48,762 bases of DNA from the NCBI GenBank assembly GCA_958477465.1, contig CAUEFX010000028.1, forward strand, positions 1-48,762. The letters run 5' to 3'. The notes below the pieces were generated by a model, which had not been told where the DNA came from, searched no databases, and saw nothing but the letters and a program-made list of their open reading frames with translations. Source of the DNA: an uncultured Bacteroides sp. GTDB lineage: Bacteria; Bacteroidota; Bacteroidia; Bacteroidales; Bacteroidaceae. Below are positions 7,984 through 17,169 of the stretch, piece after piece. Numbering within the stretch: position 1 is the stretch's first letter; each line of letters opens with the position of its first letter. Position numbers and translations under genes: made by a program.

Positions 7984-8058
7984 TGATAAAACCGGACAAT
8001 GGAATCGGATAATAAAACCGGATAACCAAGTCGAATAATAGAACCGAATAACCCTACC
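7984..8058. repeat. Three 25-bp degenerate tandem repeats
   Basis: Units start at 7984, 8009 and 8034. They share ATAAAACCGGATAA-type cores (third copy ATAGAACCGAATAA). The array fills the space between the flavin reductase stop and the start of the porin-like gene, so it is inside any read-through transcript. Confidence 0.55.
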
Positions 8059-8061
8059 GAT

Positions 8062-8862
8062 ATGCCGATCAGAAGAAGAGAGAACCATAAAGGATACATA
8101 CGTCAGAAGCGATGTCGGGCTTTGCATCTTTGCAGAGTGGTGGCAGTATGGATATGCGGCATTATCGGCGCATGCCCCGTCCTGGCGCAAAAAAGCACGC
8201 AGGATATCATTGATCGCCCCAACAACAGCAGATTCAATATCGGGGTGAAAGCCGGCTTCAACGCTTCCATGTTTCTGGTGTCGGATTTCAAGATTCAAGA
8301 TGTCACGATCAATGAAATTCAGAACAACTACAGAGTCGGCTATTTCGGTGCACTTTTCATGCGCATCAACATGAAGAAGCATTTCGTGCAGCCCGAAGTA
8401 TCCTATAACGTCAGTAAATGTGAAATAATGTTTGATAAACTGGGATCGCACCACCCGGATATAGAGCCCGATTATGCATCGGTTTTCTCGGTGATACACA
8501 GCGTTGACTTTCCGGTGCTGTACGGTTATAACGTGGTGAAAAACGGACCATACGGCATGTCTGTTTTTGCAGGTCCCAAGCTGCGCTACATCTGGGGAAA
8601 GAAAAACGAGATTACTTTTGAGAACTTCGACCAGAAAGGAATCGACGAACGGCTTTATCCTTTCAATCTGAGTGCGGTGATCGGTGTGGGAGTCAGCATC
8701 TCGCGTATCTTTTTTGATTTCCGGTATGAGCAAGGGGTACACAACATCTCCAAGTTGGTGACCTATGACAGCATCAATTCCGACGAAAGCACAGGAGTAA
8801 GCAATATCATCTTCCGGAGACGCGATCAGGTACTCAGTTTCTCGTTCGGGGTGATATTTTAA
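8062..8862 (+). CDS. PorT-type outer-membrane beta-barrel protein
   Basis: 266 residues. A basic N-terminus (RRRENHK) is followed by a hydrophobic stretch ending ACPVLAQ, a likely signal peptide cut near residue 43. The rest alternates short amphipathic strands (FNIGVKAGFNASMF, YFGALFMRINMKKHFVQPEVSYN, IFFDFRYEQGV) and ends in a strand finishing with phenylalanine (LSFSFGVIF), as expected for an outer-membrane barrel of the OMP_b-brl_2/PorT type common in Bacteroidota. The function is unknown. The start was chosen because the signal peptide needs the whole basic region; a repeat array lies directly upstream. Confidence 0.75.
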   Translation: MPIRRRENHKGYIRQKRCRALHLCRVVAVWICGIIGACPVLAQKSTQDIIDRPNNSRFNIGVKAGFNASMFLVSDFKIQDVTINEIQNNYRVGYFGALFMRINMKKHFVQPEVSYNVSKCEIMFDKLGSHHPDIEPDYASVFSVIHSVDFPVLYGYNVVKNGPYGMSVFAGPKLRYIWGKKNEITFENFDQKGIDERLYPFNLSAVIGVGVSISRIFFDFRYEQGVHNISKLVTYDSINSDESTGVSNIIFRRRDQVLSFSFGVIF

Positions 8863-8880
8863 TAGATAAATCTGAATATT

Positions 8881-8914
8881 TTTGTCGGATTATCATTCTT
8901 TTTCCATAAATTTG
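8881..8914 (+). promoter_or_regulatory. Promoter upstream of glyA
   Basis: TTTG at 8881-8884 and TAAATTTG at 8907-8914, 22 bp apart, fit the Bacteroides consensus and lie 54 bp before the glyA start. Confidence 0.6.
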
Positions 8915-8967
8915 TGCGCTTAATAAAGAATCTCGCATTAAAAACTTATTTTTTATTATAAACCAGA

Positions 8968-10248
8968 ATGAAAAGAGACGATTTAATTTTCGATATTATC
9001 GAAAAAGAGCATCAACGTCAGCTCAAAGGCATCGAGCTGATCGCATCGGAAAACTTTGTGAGTGACCAGGTAATGGAGGCAATGGGATCCTGCCTTACCA
9101 ATAAATATGCCGAGGGCTATCCCGGCAAACGTTATTACGGCGGTTGTGAGGTGGTAGACCAGAGTGAACAGATTGCCATCGACCGGTTGAAACAGATCTT
9201 TGGCGCCGAATGGGCCAATGTACAGCCACACTCCGGTGCACAGGCCAATGCAGCGGTATTTCTCGCTGTTTTGAATCCGGGAGATAAATTCATGGGATTG
9301 AACTTGGCACACGGCGGACACCTTTCACACGGTTCGCTGGTGAATACCTCCGGAATCATCTATACTCCGTGCGAATACAACCTCAATCAGGAAACCGACC
9401 GTGTAGACTACGATCAGATGGAAGAGATCGCCCTGCGCGAACATCCGAAAATGATTATCGGCGGCGGTTCGGCATACTCCCGTGAATGGGACTACAAACG
9501 CATGCGTGAAATTGCAGACAAAGTAGGCGCCATCCTGATGATCGACATGGCGCATCCGGCGGGGTTGATTGCTGCCGGACTGCTCGACAATCCGGTTAAA
9601 TATGCACACATCGTCACATCAACCACACATAAAACTCTTCGCGGTCCTCGTGGCGGCGTTATCATGATGGGGAAAGACTTCCCCAACCCATGGGGAAAGA
9701 AAACTCCGAAAGGAGAGATCAAGATGATGTCTCAGTTGCTTGACTCTGCCGTATTCCCCGGTATTCAGGGTGGTCCGTTGGAACACGTCATTGCTGCCAA
9801 AGCCGTGGCTTTCGGCGAATGTCTGCAACCGGAATACAAGGAATATCAGAAACAGGTAAAGAAGAATGCCGCCGTATTGGCACAGGCATTGATCGACCGT
9901 GGCTTTACAATCGTTTCCGGTGGTACGGACAATCACTCCATGTTGGTAGACCTTCGTTCCAAATATCCTGATCTGACAGGTAAAGTGGCAGAAAAAGCAT
10001 TGGTATCTGCTGACATTACGGTGAACAAAAACATGGTTCCGTTCGACAGCCGTTCGGCATTCCAGACTTCAGGTATCCGTCTGGGCACTCCCGCCATCAC
10101 AACCCGTGGTGCAAAAGAAGATCTGATGCTCGAAATTGCCGAGATGATCGAAACGGTACTTTCCAATGTGGATAATGAGGAAGTGATTGCACAGGTACGT
10201 GCACGCGTCAATAAGACAATGGAGAAATACCCGATTTTCGCATACTGA
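8968..10248 (+). CDS. glyA: Serine hydroxymethyltransferase
   Basis: 426 residues. A PLP enzyme that converts serine and tetrahydrofolate to glycine and 5,10-methylene-THF. It has the SHMT N-terminus IELIASENFVS and KYAEGYPGKRYYGG, and the PLP lysine in TSTTHKTLRGPRGG (Lys222). The gene stands alone with its own promoter and a strong terminator 38 bp downstream. Formate-THF ligase, which supplies the same one-carbon pool, is encoded 1.1 kb further on the opposite strand. Confidence 0.98.
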   Translation: MKRDDLIFDIIEKEHQRQLKGIELIASENFVSDQVMEAMGSCLTNKYAEGYPGKRYYGGCEVVDQSEQIAIDRLKQIFGAEWANVQPHSGAQANAAVFLAVLNPGDKFMGLNLAHGGHLSHGSLVNTSGIIYTPCEYNLNQETDRVDYDQMEEIALREHPKMIIGGGSAYSREWDYKRMREIADKVGAILMIDMAHPAGLIAAGLLDNPVKYAHIVTSTTHKTLRGPRGGVIMMGKDFPNPWGKKTPKGEIKMMSQLLDSAVFPGIQGGPLEHVIAAKAVAFGECLQPEYKEYQKQVKKNAAVLAQALIDRGFTIVSGGTDNHSMLVDLRSKYPDLTGKVAEKALVSADITVNKNMVPFDSRSAFQTSGIRLGTPAITTRGAKEDLMLEIAEMIETVLSNVDNEEVIAQVRARVNKTMEKYPIFAY

Positions 10249-10262
10249 AAAATAAAATGATA

Positions 10263-10321
10263 GCAAGGAAGTACCTTGCAAATGTCCCGCGTATCTTTTC
10301 CGGTTACGCGGGATTTTTTTA
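10263..10321 (+). terminator. Intrinsic terminator of glyA
   Basis: CCCGCGTA (10286-10293) pairs with TACGCGGG (10305-10312), followed by seven T at 10314-10320. A second small hairpin, GCAAGG/CCTTGC at 10264-10279, precedes it. Confidence 0.85.
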
Positions 10322-10397
10322 TCCGCCTGTGAACCTTCTGTCTGAAAATCCGTTCTTACTACAGAAAATGAGAAAAACAATAAACCGATACTTAATT

Positions 10398-11111
10398 ATG
10401 AAACTGAAAAATGTATTATTGACAGGCGTTATGCTGATTGCAACCAGCAGCATAGCAATGGCTCAGGAAAATTGTACTTTCTTTTTCCCGAATCAGGAAG
10501 GAGAGCAGGTAACGCGAAATTGCTATGCGGCAAATGGTAAACTACTGAATATACTTGTTTACCGCGTAGACCAAGTGTACAGTTACCCTTCCGGTACAGA
10601 AGTGATTGCCAACTACACATTCTCCAATGCTACCGGAAAAACAATCAATTCCGGCCAGATGGTGGCCCGTTGCAATGACGGTGATTTCTCTATGAGCATG
10701 AGTGGTGTCATGACCTTTCCTGCCGCCATGGATATGATGAATGCGGATGTGTACATGACGGGTGATTTGATGAACTATCCGGATGCTTTGTCCGATCCGA
10801 TGGACCCAGGAGATGATGACGAATTTGATGATGCTACCGTGCGGCTGTATCAGAAAGGCAATAAAAACAACCGTGCAGAGGTTACACTTTCCGACCGCCG
10901 GTTTGTGGCCACGGAAAGCGTCGATACACCTGCCGGTCCGTTCTACTGCACAAAGATTAAATACGATATCGATATATGGACTCCGAAAGGGAAAATAGAA
11001 GGTTACGGATACGAATGGTATGCACCTAATATCGGTATTGTCCGTTCCGAGCAATACAACCGGAAAAACGAACTGCAATCTTACAGTGTGCTCGAGAAAA
11101 TCAGAAAATAG
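10398..11111 (+). CDS. Secreted TapB/DUF3108-like protein
   Basis: 237 residues from the ATG at 10398. This start is preferred over an upstream in-frame ATG at 10257 because it places a clean signal peptide (residues 1-22, ending SSIAMAQ) at the N-terminus, and the upstream part would overlap the glyA terminator. The mature part is a beta-rich domain with a central acidic loop (PMDPGDDDEFDD) and a C-terminal segment GYGYEWYAPNIGIVRSEQYN, which resembles the TapB/DUF3108-like family. The function is unknown; probably periplasmic or surface-associated. Confidence 0.7.
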   Translation: MKLKNVLLTGVMLIATSSIAMAQENCTFFFPNQEGEQVTRNCYAANGKLLNILVYRVDQVYSYPSGTEVIANYTFSNATGKTINSGQMVARCNDGDFSMSMSGVMTFPAAMDMMNADVYMTGDLMNYPDALSDPMDPGDDDEFDDATVRLYQKGNKNNRAEVTLSDRRFVATESVDTPAGPFYCTKIKYDIDIWTPKGKIEGYGYEWYAPNIGIVRSEQYNRKNELQSYSVLEKIRK

Positions 11112-11169
11112 CACACTGGACTCTATATATATATCCCTTTCTCCTTGTAAGGAGGGGCTCCCAAGTACT

Positions 11170-11246
11170 CCCGGACTTTCTCCGGGGGTAAACTTTTTTA
11201 TTGACAGAATCCCCCTTGTCACTGATAACTGTGACAAGGGGGATTC
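11170..11246. terminator. Hairpins between the TapB-like gene and fhs
   Basis: CCCGGA (11170-11175) pairs with TCCGGG (11181-11186), followed by a short T-run at 11194-11199, a plausible terminator for the plus-strand gene. A second, stronger stem pairs 11207-11222 with 11231-11246 (16 bp perfect, 8-nt loop) and has no T-run. Confidence 0.55.
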
Positions 11247-11370
11247 CTGTGTCTCAGATGTTTTAATATGCTTTCTTACAGTCTTAGGGGCTTAATCCCG
11301 TCCTTTGACAGGTAAAATAAGATGCCTCTCCTTTCTCGAAAACGGTATCCCCTCCTCCGGAGGTAGAACC

Positions 11371-13038
11371 CTAACTCAACCCGTCTATCTGTCCGTCCAC
11401 AATATCTATATGTTTGGCCTGCGGCTCTTTGGGAAGTCCCGGCATGCGCATGATTTCTCCTGCGATGGCCACAATCATTTCGGCACCGTTGTTCAGCACG
11501 ATATCTTTTATATGGAACTCAAAATTATTGACTGCACCGTAAATTTTCGGGTCGGCAGAGAAAGAGTATTGTGTCTTTGCTATGCAGATCGGGTAATGGG
11601 TGATTCCCATCTCTTCCGCCAACTTGATTTTCTTACGGGCTATCGTGCTGTAAGTGATGACGCTGGCACCATAAATGTTCGTAGCTACTTTTTCTATTTT
11701 CTGTTCGATGCTGTCGTCATCCTTATAGGTGAACGACAAAGGAGCGGACGGCTTTTTCTCGATGGTTTCCACCACAAGATTTGCCAGTTCTATAGCTCCC
11801 TCTCCTCCTTCGCTGAAAGCATTGTTGATGGCAAATCCTACTCCTAATTCTTCGCAATGTTGCCGCAGAAGTTCCATTTCCTCATCCGTATCACTGGCAT
11901 ACTTATTGAATGCCACGATTACCGTCTGCCCGAAAGAGTGCAGGTTGCGCACGTGTTTGTCGAGGTTCCGCAGTCCTTCTTTCAGTCCTTCCATATCAGG
12001 CTCCTTGATACGGTCAAGACTGACTCCTCCGTGCATTTTCAGTCCTTGTGCAGTAGCAACAATCACAGTCAGACGTGGCTGGATACCGCTTTTGCGACAT
12101 TTGATATTGTAGAATTTCTCTGCTCCGAGATCGGCGCCGAATCCGGCTTCCGTTACTACATAGTCTCCGAAGGTCATTGCCATTTTTGTGGCAAGTATGG
12201 AGTTGCATCCGTGTGCGATATTCGCAAACGGACCACCATGCACGAAGGCGGCCGTGTTTTCCGTTGTCTGCACCAGATTGGGATGGATGGCATCTTTCAG
12301 CAACACGGTGATGGCACCCGCCACGCCAAGATCTTTTACCGTAAACGGCTTGCCTTCATAGGTGAATCCGAGGAGAATGTTTTCGATGCGTCGGCGGAGG
12401 TCTTCCACATCACAGGCAAGGCAGAGGATAGCCATGATTTCCGAAGCGGGCGTGATATCGAATCCCGACTGCATGGTGATGCCGTCCGTCTTGGCTCCCA
12501 GTCCGGTGACAATATTACGCAACGAACGGTCATTTACATCGAGAACTCGACGCCAGAGAATTTCTTTCAACCCAAAACCGTTTGCCTGGTTCTGGTACAG
12601 GTAGTTGTCAAGCAAAGCGGAAATCATGTTGTGTGCCGAGGTGATTGCGTGAAAATCACCCGTGAAGTGGAGGTTGATTTTATCCATAGGCAGCACCTGG
12701 GCATATCCTCCTCCGGCAGCTCCTCCTTTCATTCCGAAGCAAGGGCCCAGAGAGGGTTCGCGCAAAGCCACAATCGCTTTCTTGCCAATTCTGTTGAGCC
12801 CCAGCGCAAGACCGATAGAAACGGTGGTTTTACCGATTCCGGCTTTAGTGGCGGTGATAGCGGTGACGAGTATCAGGTTGCTTTGCTTCACTTTCTCTTC
12901 ATCAATCAGCTGTTCGGGGATTTTGGCGATGTAGCGGCCGTAGTTTTCTACTTCTTCACGAGGGATGCCAATGCTTTCGGCTACTTGTTTTATCTTCTTA
13001 AGCTCCGTACTGCGGGCTATTTCTATGTCTGATTTCAT
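11371..13038 (-). CDS. fhs: Formate--tetrahydrofolate ligase
   Basis: 555 residues, normal length. It makes 10-formyl-THF from formate, ATP and THF. The ATP-binding loop TKAGIGKT is at 64-71, followed by the family signature REPSLGPCFGMKGGAAGGGYAQV and NLHFTGDFHAITSAHN; VHGGPFANIAHGCNS and the C-terminal MPGLPKEPQA are also as expected. It is transcribed toward the TapB-like gene. Its upstream region (13053-13150) contains an unusual row of degenerate TTACTTTATAAA-type units. No other gene shares its transcript. Confidence 0.97.
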   Translation of the reverse strand: MKSDIEIARSTELKKIKQVAESIGIPREEVENYGRYIAKIPEQLIDEEKVKQSNLILVTAITATKAGIGKTTVSIGLALGLNRIGKKAIVALREPSLGPCFGMKGGAAGGGYAQVLPMDKINLHFTGDFHAITSAHNMISALLDNYLYQNQANGFGLKEILWRRVLDVNDRSLRNIVTGLGAKTDGITMQSGFDITPASEIMAILCLACDVEDLRRRIENILLGFTYEGKPFTVKDLGVAGAITVLLKDAIHPNLVQTTENTAAFVHGGPFANIAHGCNSILATKMAMTFGDYVVTEAGFGADLGAEKFYNIKCRKSGIQPRLTVIVATAQGLKMHGGVSLDRIKEPDMEGLKEGLRNLDKHVRNLHSFGQTVIVAFNKYASDTDEEMELLRQHCEELGVGFAINNAFSEGGEGAIELANLVVETIEKKPSAPLSFTYKDDDSIEQKIEKVATNIYGASVITYSTIARKKIKLAEEMGITHYPICIAKTQYSFSADPKIYGAVNNFEFHIKDIVLNNGAEMIVAIAGEIMRMPGLPKEPQAKHIDIVDGQIDGLS

Positions 13039-13052
13039 ACAAGGTTATTATT

Positions 13053-13150
13053 GATTACTTTACGAAACGGTTACTTTATAAAAACAATTACTTTATATAA
13101 ATCGGTTATCTTAGAAATTGATTGTTCCTTTAAAACGGTTACTTTATAAA
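13053..13150. repeat. About six degenerate 15-18-bp units upstream of fhs
   Basis: Recurring TTACTTTA-type cores, several followed by TAAA or preceded by CGG, occur about every 15-18 bp directly before the fhs start. The units are too diverged for a sharp consensus. Confidence 0.45.
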
Positions 13151-14087
13151 GGGTACAAATTTAACAATTAACTTTGGATTAAAATTGCATAGATATAAAA
13201 AAACTTTTCACGCCGGCACGACTCTTTCCTTTAAAACGTTTTTGATGGAGTAAGTAGGTATATTGAATTTATCAGAGATTTTCGGTTATGATTCTACTAA
13301 AATAAAACAATCTATCCCGTCCGGTGACATTATTGAAAAGCTACAATAAATACGAATAGGCTGACATAATTCTTCTATACCTCGGTTTTTACTAACAGAC
13401 GCTTTGACTAAAAGGTGGCAAATAGAGAAAAAAGTGCATAAATGAATGAATAAAATACACTTTTTCCTGCATATTTCTATGAAAAAGAGAATGAATATGC
13501 AGTTTTGACCGGTATGTTAATGTACTTTTCCCCGGGGAAAAGCTTCAGTTTCTCGTAGAGGAACGACTCGTTCCTCTACGAGAAACTATAAGAGTCTCTA
13601 CGGGAAAAACATTTTTCTCTTGTCGGGGAGTGCTTTTTCCGCTAACAACCAGCAAAGTTTAAAGCATCTTGAAATAGAATAAAGAATCGTATATATGCAT
13701 TTTGAAGAAAAATGGCAAGTGAAATACGTAAACTGTAATCTTGATAATAGCTAATCATTCATAACGGTGGCTTTTTGAAATATCCAATATGGAAATGCAG
13801 AAGATTTTTGCTACCAACTCTATCTCTTACTTTAATAAAGGAATTCTGCATGAACTAAAATATCATATTGACATTTTGTAAAAAGGCGTTCTTGTTTTTT
13901 CAGGTAAAGTCTGTTCATTAAACTGCTTTTCTTCACGAAGTGATTATCTGCAAATATTTTCCATCTTTCCACTAAGAAAACGTTAAGACCATACCATAAA
14001 GATAGAGGCGGACTTGATATTTTCTTATCACACTGGTATATAAATCGAGATTTATATATTAAATTTGCGCTTGTAAAATCTACGGAT
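13151..14087. other. Intergenic region without a supported gene
   Basis: Apart from the 22-bp-period array at 13529-13638, this stretch is AT-rich and holds no convincing gene. CACGACTCTTTCCTTTAAA near 13210 is a diverged copy of the 5010-type inverted-repeat terminus. A 117-codon minus-strand frame at 13832-14185 runs through the signal peptide region of the next gene and has no recognisable domain. TAAATTTG at 14059-14066 may be the -7 box of the 14088 gene. Confidence 0.5.
13529..13638. repeat. 22-bp-period array containing a 41-bp palindrome
   Basis: Five units start at 13529, 13551, 13573, 13595 and 13617; each begins with a pyrimidine block (TCCC, TCTC, CCTC, TCTC, CTCT) and most end in T-runs. 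Superimposed on it, 13547-13566 is the exact reverse complement of 13568-13587 with a single central base. CTTTTCCCCGGGGAAAAG at 13525-13542 is a second perfect palindrome. Confidence 0.6.
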
Positions 14088-14615
14088 ATGAAGAAGCTGA
14101 TATTGTCTTTTTCCTTGCTATTGCTAACGGTTGCAGCGTCCGCACAATCGGAACTGCCATCGGACAGTATACCGCGCTCTCCCAATGAGAACTACAAGGA
14201 GTTCGGTGGTTTTCTGCTTGACATGGGATTGATGAGTGTCATGCCCCTTCAATTGCCCAAATTGAATTTCGATATATCCGATACCGGTAAAGACTACAAT
14301 CAATTGTTCCGGCTCAATCCGGATATTACTTACTCTCAAGGATTGTCGAATGTGTTTTCAACCGCTTATTCCGGATTCGGATGGTCGGGTTTCGGTTCGT
14401 CACAAAATCTGCAAATGGGCTCGTTTAAGTTGAAAAACGGTATGCATATCAATACGTACGGAGAATATAATGCCGATGGATATAAGGTACCTGCCCGAAG
14501 TGCATTGCCGTGGGAGAAAAATACGTTTAAAGGTGCTTTCGAACTGAAATCGGGTAATGGAGCCTTTGGCATCCGCATAGAGGTACAACAGGGGAGGAAT
14601 CCTTATTATCCTTGA
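14088..14615 (+). CDS. Exported protein of unknown function
   Basis: 175 residues starting MKKLILSFSLLLLTVAASAQ, a textbook signal peptide with a cut after Ala-Gln near residue 20. The mature part is rich in aromatic and glycine residues (GFGWSGFGSSQNLQMGSFKLKNG) and looks beta-stranded, possibly outer-membrane or periplasmic. I do not recognise a family. It lies 48 bp upstream of the RmlD-like SDR on the same strand, so the two may be co-transcribed. Confidence 0.7.
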   Translation: MKKLILSFSLLLLTVAASAQSELPSDSIPRSPNENYKEFGGFLLDMGLMSVMPLQLPKLNFDISDTGKDYNQLFRLNPDITYSQGLSNVFSTAYSGFGWSGFGSSQNLQMGSFKLKNGMHINTYGEYNADGYKVPARSALPWEKNTFKGAFELKSGNGAFGIRIEVQQGRNPYYP

Positions 14616-14663
14616 GATACTCTATATTATTCTTGAACAACCTATTATTCCTAAAATAAGAAG

Positions 14664-15554
14664 ATGAATATATTGATTATTGGAGCCAACGGTTTTACGG
14701 GGCGCCGGATTCTGGATGATTTTGTGGCGCATGATAAATACAGCAACATAACCGCCTGCTCGCTGCGTGATGACATAGCGCCGGGAGACGGTTATCGGTT
14801 TATTCGCGCAGACATACGCCGTGAACCGGAAGTGCAGTCTCTTTTCAAGGAGGTCTGTCCGGATGTGGTTATCAATGCCTCCGCTCTGTCTGTGCCCGAT
14901 TTCTGTGAAACGCACCACAGTGAGGCCCGTGCAACTAATGTGACAGCCATAGAGCATCTGGCACATACCTGCGAGCAGTATGGAAGCCGGTTCATCCATC
15001 TTTCCACCGATTTTGTTTTTGACGGTAGAGGCGAACGTTTGTATACCGAAGAAGATGCTCCTAATCCGGTCAACTATTACGGTGTTACCAAACTGGAAGG
15101 TGAGCAATGCGTTAGCGAATATTGCAGCAACCATGCCATTGTCCGTGTAGCAGTAGTGTATGGAAAGGCATTGCCCGGACAACACGGTAACATCCTGCAA
15201 TTGGTTGCCGATAAACTTCGTAGAGGTGAAACGATCCGTGTTGTTTCCGATCAATGGCGCACTCCTACTTTTGTCGGTGATATATCCGAAGGTGTGGAGC
15301 GCCTTGTGCACCATCCCCGCAACGGTATATATCACATCTGCGGAAGCAATTGTGTCTCCATAGCCGAAATTGCTTATCAGGTGGCAGATGCATTGGGGCT
15401 GGACAACTCTCTCATTCAACCCGTCACCACGGAAGAAATGAATGAGGCCACTCCCCGACCCCGTTTCAGCGGATTGGACATATCGAAAGCCAAACGTGAG
15501 ATAAACTACCTTCCTCATACTTTGGAAGAAGGCATCAAAGAGATGTTTTCATAA
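14664..15554 (+). CDS. RmlD-like sugar nucleotide reductase (extended SDR)
   Basis: 296 residues. The Rossmann start ILIIGANGFTGRRI binds NAD(P)H. HLSTDFVFDG and NYYGVTKLEGEQ carry the SDR catalytic Ser/Thr and the YxxxK pair; TPTFVGDISEGVERLV and the C-terminal RPRFSGLDISKAKREI resemble dTDP-4-dehydrorhamnose reductase (RmlD). No rhamnose genes (rmlA, rmlB, rmlC) are nearby, so the true substrate is uncertain and no symbol is given. No signal peptide; cytoplasmic. Confidence 0.82.
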   Translation: MNILIIGANGFTGRRILDDFVAHDKYSNITACSLRDDIAPGDGYRFIRADIRREPEVQSLFKEVCPDVVINASALSVPDFCETHHSEARATNVTAIEHLAHTCEQYGSRFIHLSTDFVFDGRGERLYTEEDAPNPVNYYGVTKLEGEQCVSEYCSNHAIVRVAVVYGKALPGQHGNILQLVADKLRRGETIRVVSDQWRTPTFVGDISEGVERLVHHPRNGIYHICGSNCVSIAEIAYQVADALGLDNSLIQPVTTEEMNEATPRPRFSGLDISKAKREINYLPHTLEEGIKEMFS

Positions 15555-15845
15555 CCAGAGAGAGGTTTCATAAAAGGTAATTATATCGTTTTTCAACACA
15601 GGGCTTTGCAAACACGGAAACGGAGTTTGTCATTGCTCTGTAGATAGGTCTCAAGACCGGTTATTACGGGCTACACTGATTATTATGATGCAAAGTCAGA
15701 TAAAGAAAGGTGTAAAACCGGGCAAAAAAAAGCAAACGCAAATAAAATGAACAGTAGTTAGTCATAATAGATGAATAACCATTTGAGTATAATAAATAAG
15801 CACAAAATATAATAAGTGACTGATAATAGGCACAACAAGCAAGCA
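15555..15845. other. AT-rich intergenic region before the MBL gene
   Basis: No gene is supported. The distal part (from about 15750) is rich in TAATAA and TATAATAA motifs. The regulatory site of the MBL gene begins directly after it at 15846. Confidence 0.5.
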
Positions 15846-15909
15846 GTAATTAAGGTATAATAATAAGTAAATTGTATACAAAAACTTTGGTTTCTCCTGA
15901 CTATTTTTG
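15846..15909 (+). promoter_or_regulatory. AraC-type direct-repeat site and -7 box of the MBL hydrolase gene
   Basis: Half-site GTAATTAAGGT starts at 15846 and the second, GTAAATTGTATACAA, at 15867, 21 bp later. TATTTTTG follows at 15902-15909, 35 bp after the start of the second half-site. Spacings are identical at 17170 and 19956. There is no well-placed -33 TTTG, which suggests activator dependence. Confidence 0.7.
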
Positions 15910-15932
15910 CAACATGAAATAATAGACAGATC

Positions 15933-17051
15933 ATGAAATCATCCAAACAAAGACGAAAGTATATAGTTATGTGGACAATATCAATAATATCAGTAATAGT
16001 ACTTGTTCCGGTTATCATTGGAATTCTTTTTATCAATCAGCCGAGTTTCGGCAGGATGCCGCGTGGAGAGCGGTTGGAGAGGATTAAAAAGTCACCGCAC
16101 TATAAAGACGGAGAATTTAAGAATATACACGAAACGGTTTTAATGACCTCTGACAGCAACCGTTTCAAAGGAATCTGGGATTTTCTTTTTAAAAAGATCG
16201 ACGGACTGCGTCCTGAAGAAGAGATGCCGGTCATCAAGACCGATCTTCATAAAATCAAGACTTACAGAGATGTATTGGTATGGTTCGGCCACTCGTCTTA
16301 TTTCATCCAGATAGATGGCAAACGGATGCTGGTCGATCCGGTCTTTTGCATGGCTGCACCGGTTTCGTTTGTCAACAAACCCTTTCCGGCAACATACAAT
16401 TACCGGCCGGACGATATGCCGGATATCGATTATCTGGTAATCACTCACGACCATTGGGATCACCTGGATTACCATACCGTCATGCAATTGAAGAATCGCA
16501 TTGGAAAAGTGATCTGTCCATTAGGAGTTGGCGAGCATTTTGAGTCGTGGGGATTCGATGAGGAGCGGTTGATAGAGCTCGACTGGTATGAAGATGCTTC
16601 TTTGGATGCAGCAGGCTTCTCTGTTCATTGCCTTCCGGCACGTCATTTTTCAGGGCGTGGTCTTACTGCCAATCAAACTCTTTGGGCTTCATACCTCATT
16701 GAGACCCCCTCACTGAAAATCTACATGGGAGGTGATGGCGGATACGATACTCATTTCAAAGAGATTGGCGATCGGTTCCCGGGAATAGATCTGGCGATTT
16801 TAGAGAACGGACAGTACAATGAAGATTGGAAATATATCCATACGATGCCGGAATATTTGAGCAGAGCTGCCAAAGATTTGAATGCCGGGCAGATATTGAC
16901 CGTACATCATTCAAAATATGCCTTGGCCAGACATCGTTGGGATGAACCGTTGATGAATGCGCAGAAAATGGCTCAGGTGGATTCTCTTAATGTGTTATTG
17001 CCGGTTATCGGTGAAGTGGTGAATCTGGAGAAAATGAAGAAGAGAGAATGA
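15933..17051 (+). CDS. Membrane-anchored MBL-fold metallo-hydrolase
   Basis: 372 residues. An N-terminal hydrophobic segment (about residues 12-34) after a basic stretch anchors or exports the protein. The conserved GRMPRGERLERIKKSPHY region follows. The metallo-beta-lactamase motif is THDHWDH (His172, Asp173, His174, Asp176, His177), with further histidines in PARHFSGRG and in VHHSKYAL near the C-terminus. The architecture fits the NAPE-PLD/UlaG-like branch that hydrolyses phosphoesters or lactones; the substrate is unknown. It shares a promoter design with the flavodoxin-type gene and the TonB receptor. Confidence 0.87.
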   Translation: MKSSKQRRKYIVMWTISIISVIVLVPVIIGILFINQPSFGRMPRGERLERIKKSPHYKDGEFKNIHETVLMTSDSNRFKGIWDFLFKKIDGLRPEEEMPVIKTDLHKIKTYRDVLVWFGHSSYFIQIDGKRMLVDPVFCMAAPVSFVNKPFPATYNYRPDDMPDIDYLVITHDHWDHLDYHTVMQLKNRIGKVICPLGVGEHFESWGFDEERLIELDWYEDASLDAAGFSVHCLPARHFSGRGLTANQTLWASYLIETPSLKIYMGGDGGYDTHFKEIGDRFPGIDLAILENGQYNEDWKYIHTMPEYLSRAAKDLNAGQILTVHHSKYALARHRWDEPLMNAQKMAQVDSLNVLLPVIGEVVNLEKMKKRE

Positions 17052-17150
17052 AGAAAGGAAAATGAAGTAGAGAAAGCGAAGTTGAGAAAGTGAAATCGGG
17101 AAAGCGAACCGGAAAGAGTATGAAGCAGAGTTACGAAAAAAGGGAAAATT
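17037..17150. repeat. Purine-rich degenerate repeat after the MBL gene
   Basis: GAGAAAGCGAA, GAGAAAGTGAA and GGGAAAGCGAA recur about every 15-17 bp, beginning in the last codons of the MBL gene. Strongly purine-biased on the plus strand. Confidence 0.4.
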
Positions 17151-17169
17151 TACCGGAATATGAATATCT

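Noticed and set aside
13832..14185. 117-codon minus-strand ORF
   Set aside because: It overlaps the signal peptide of the 14088 gene and has no recognisable domain or promoter.
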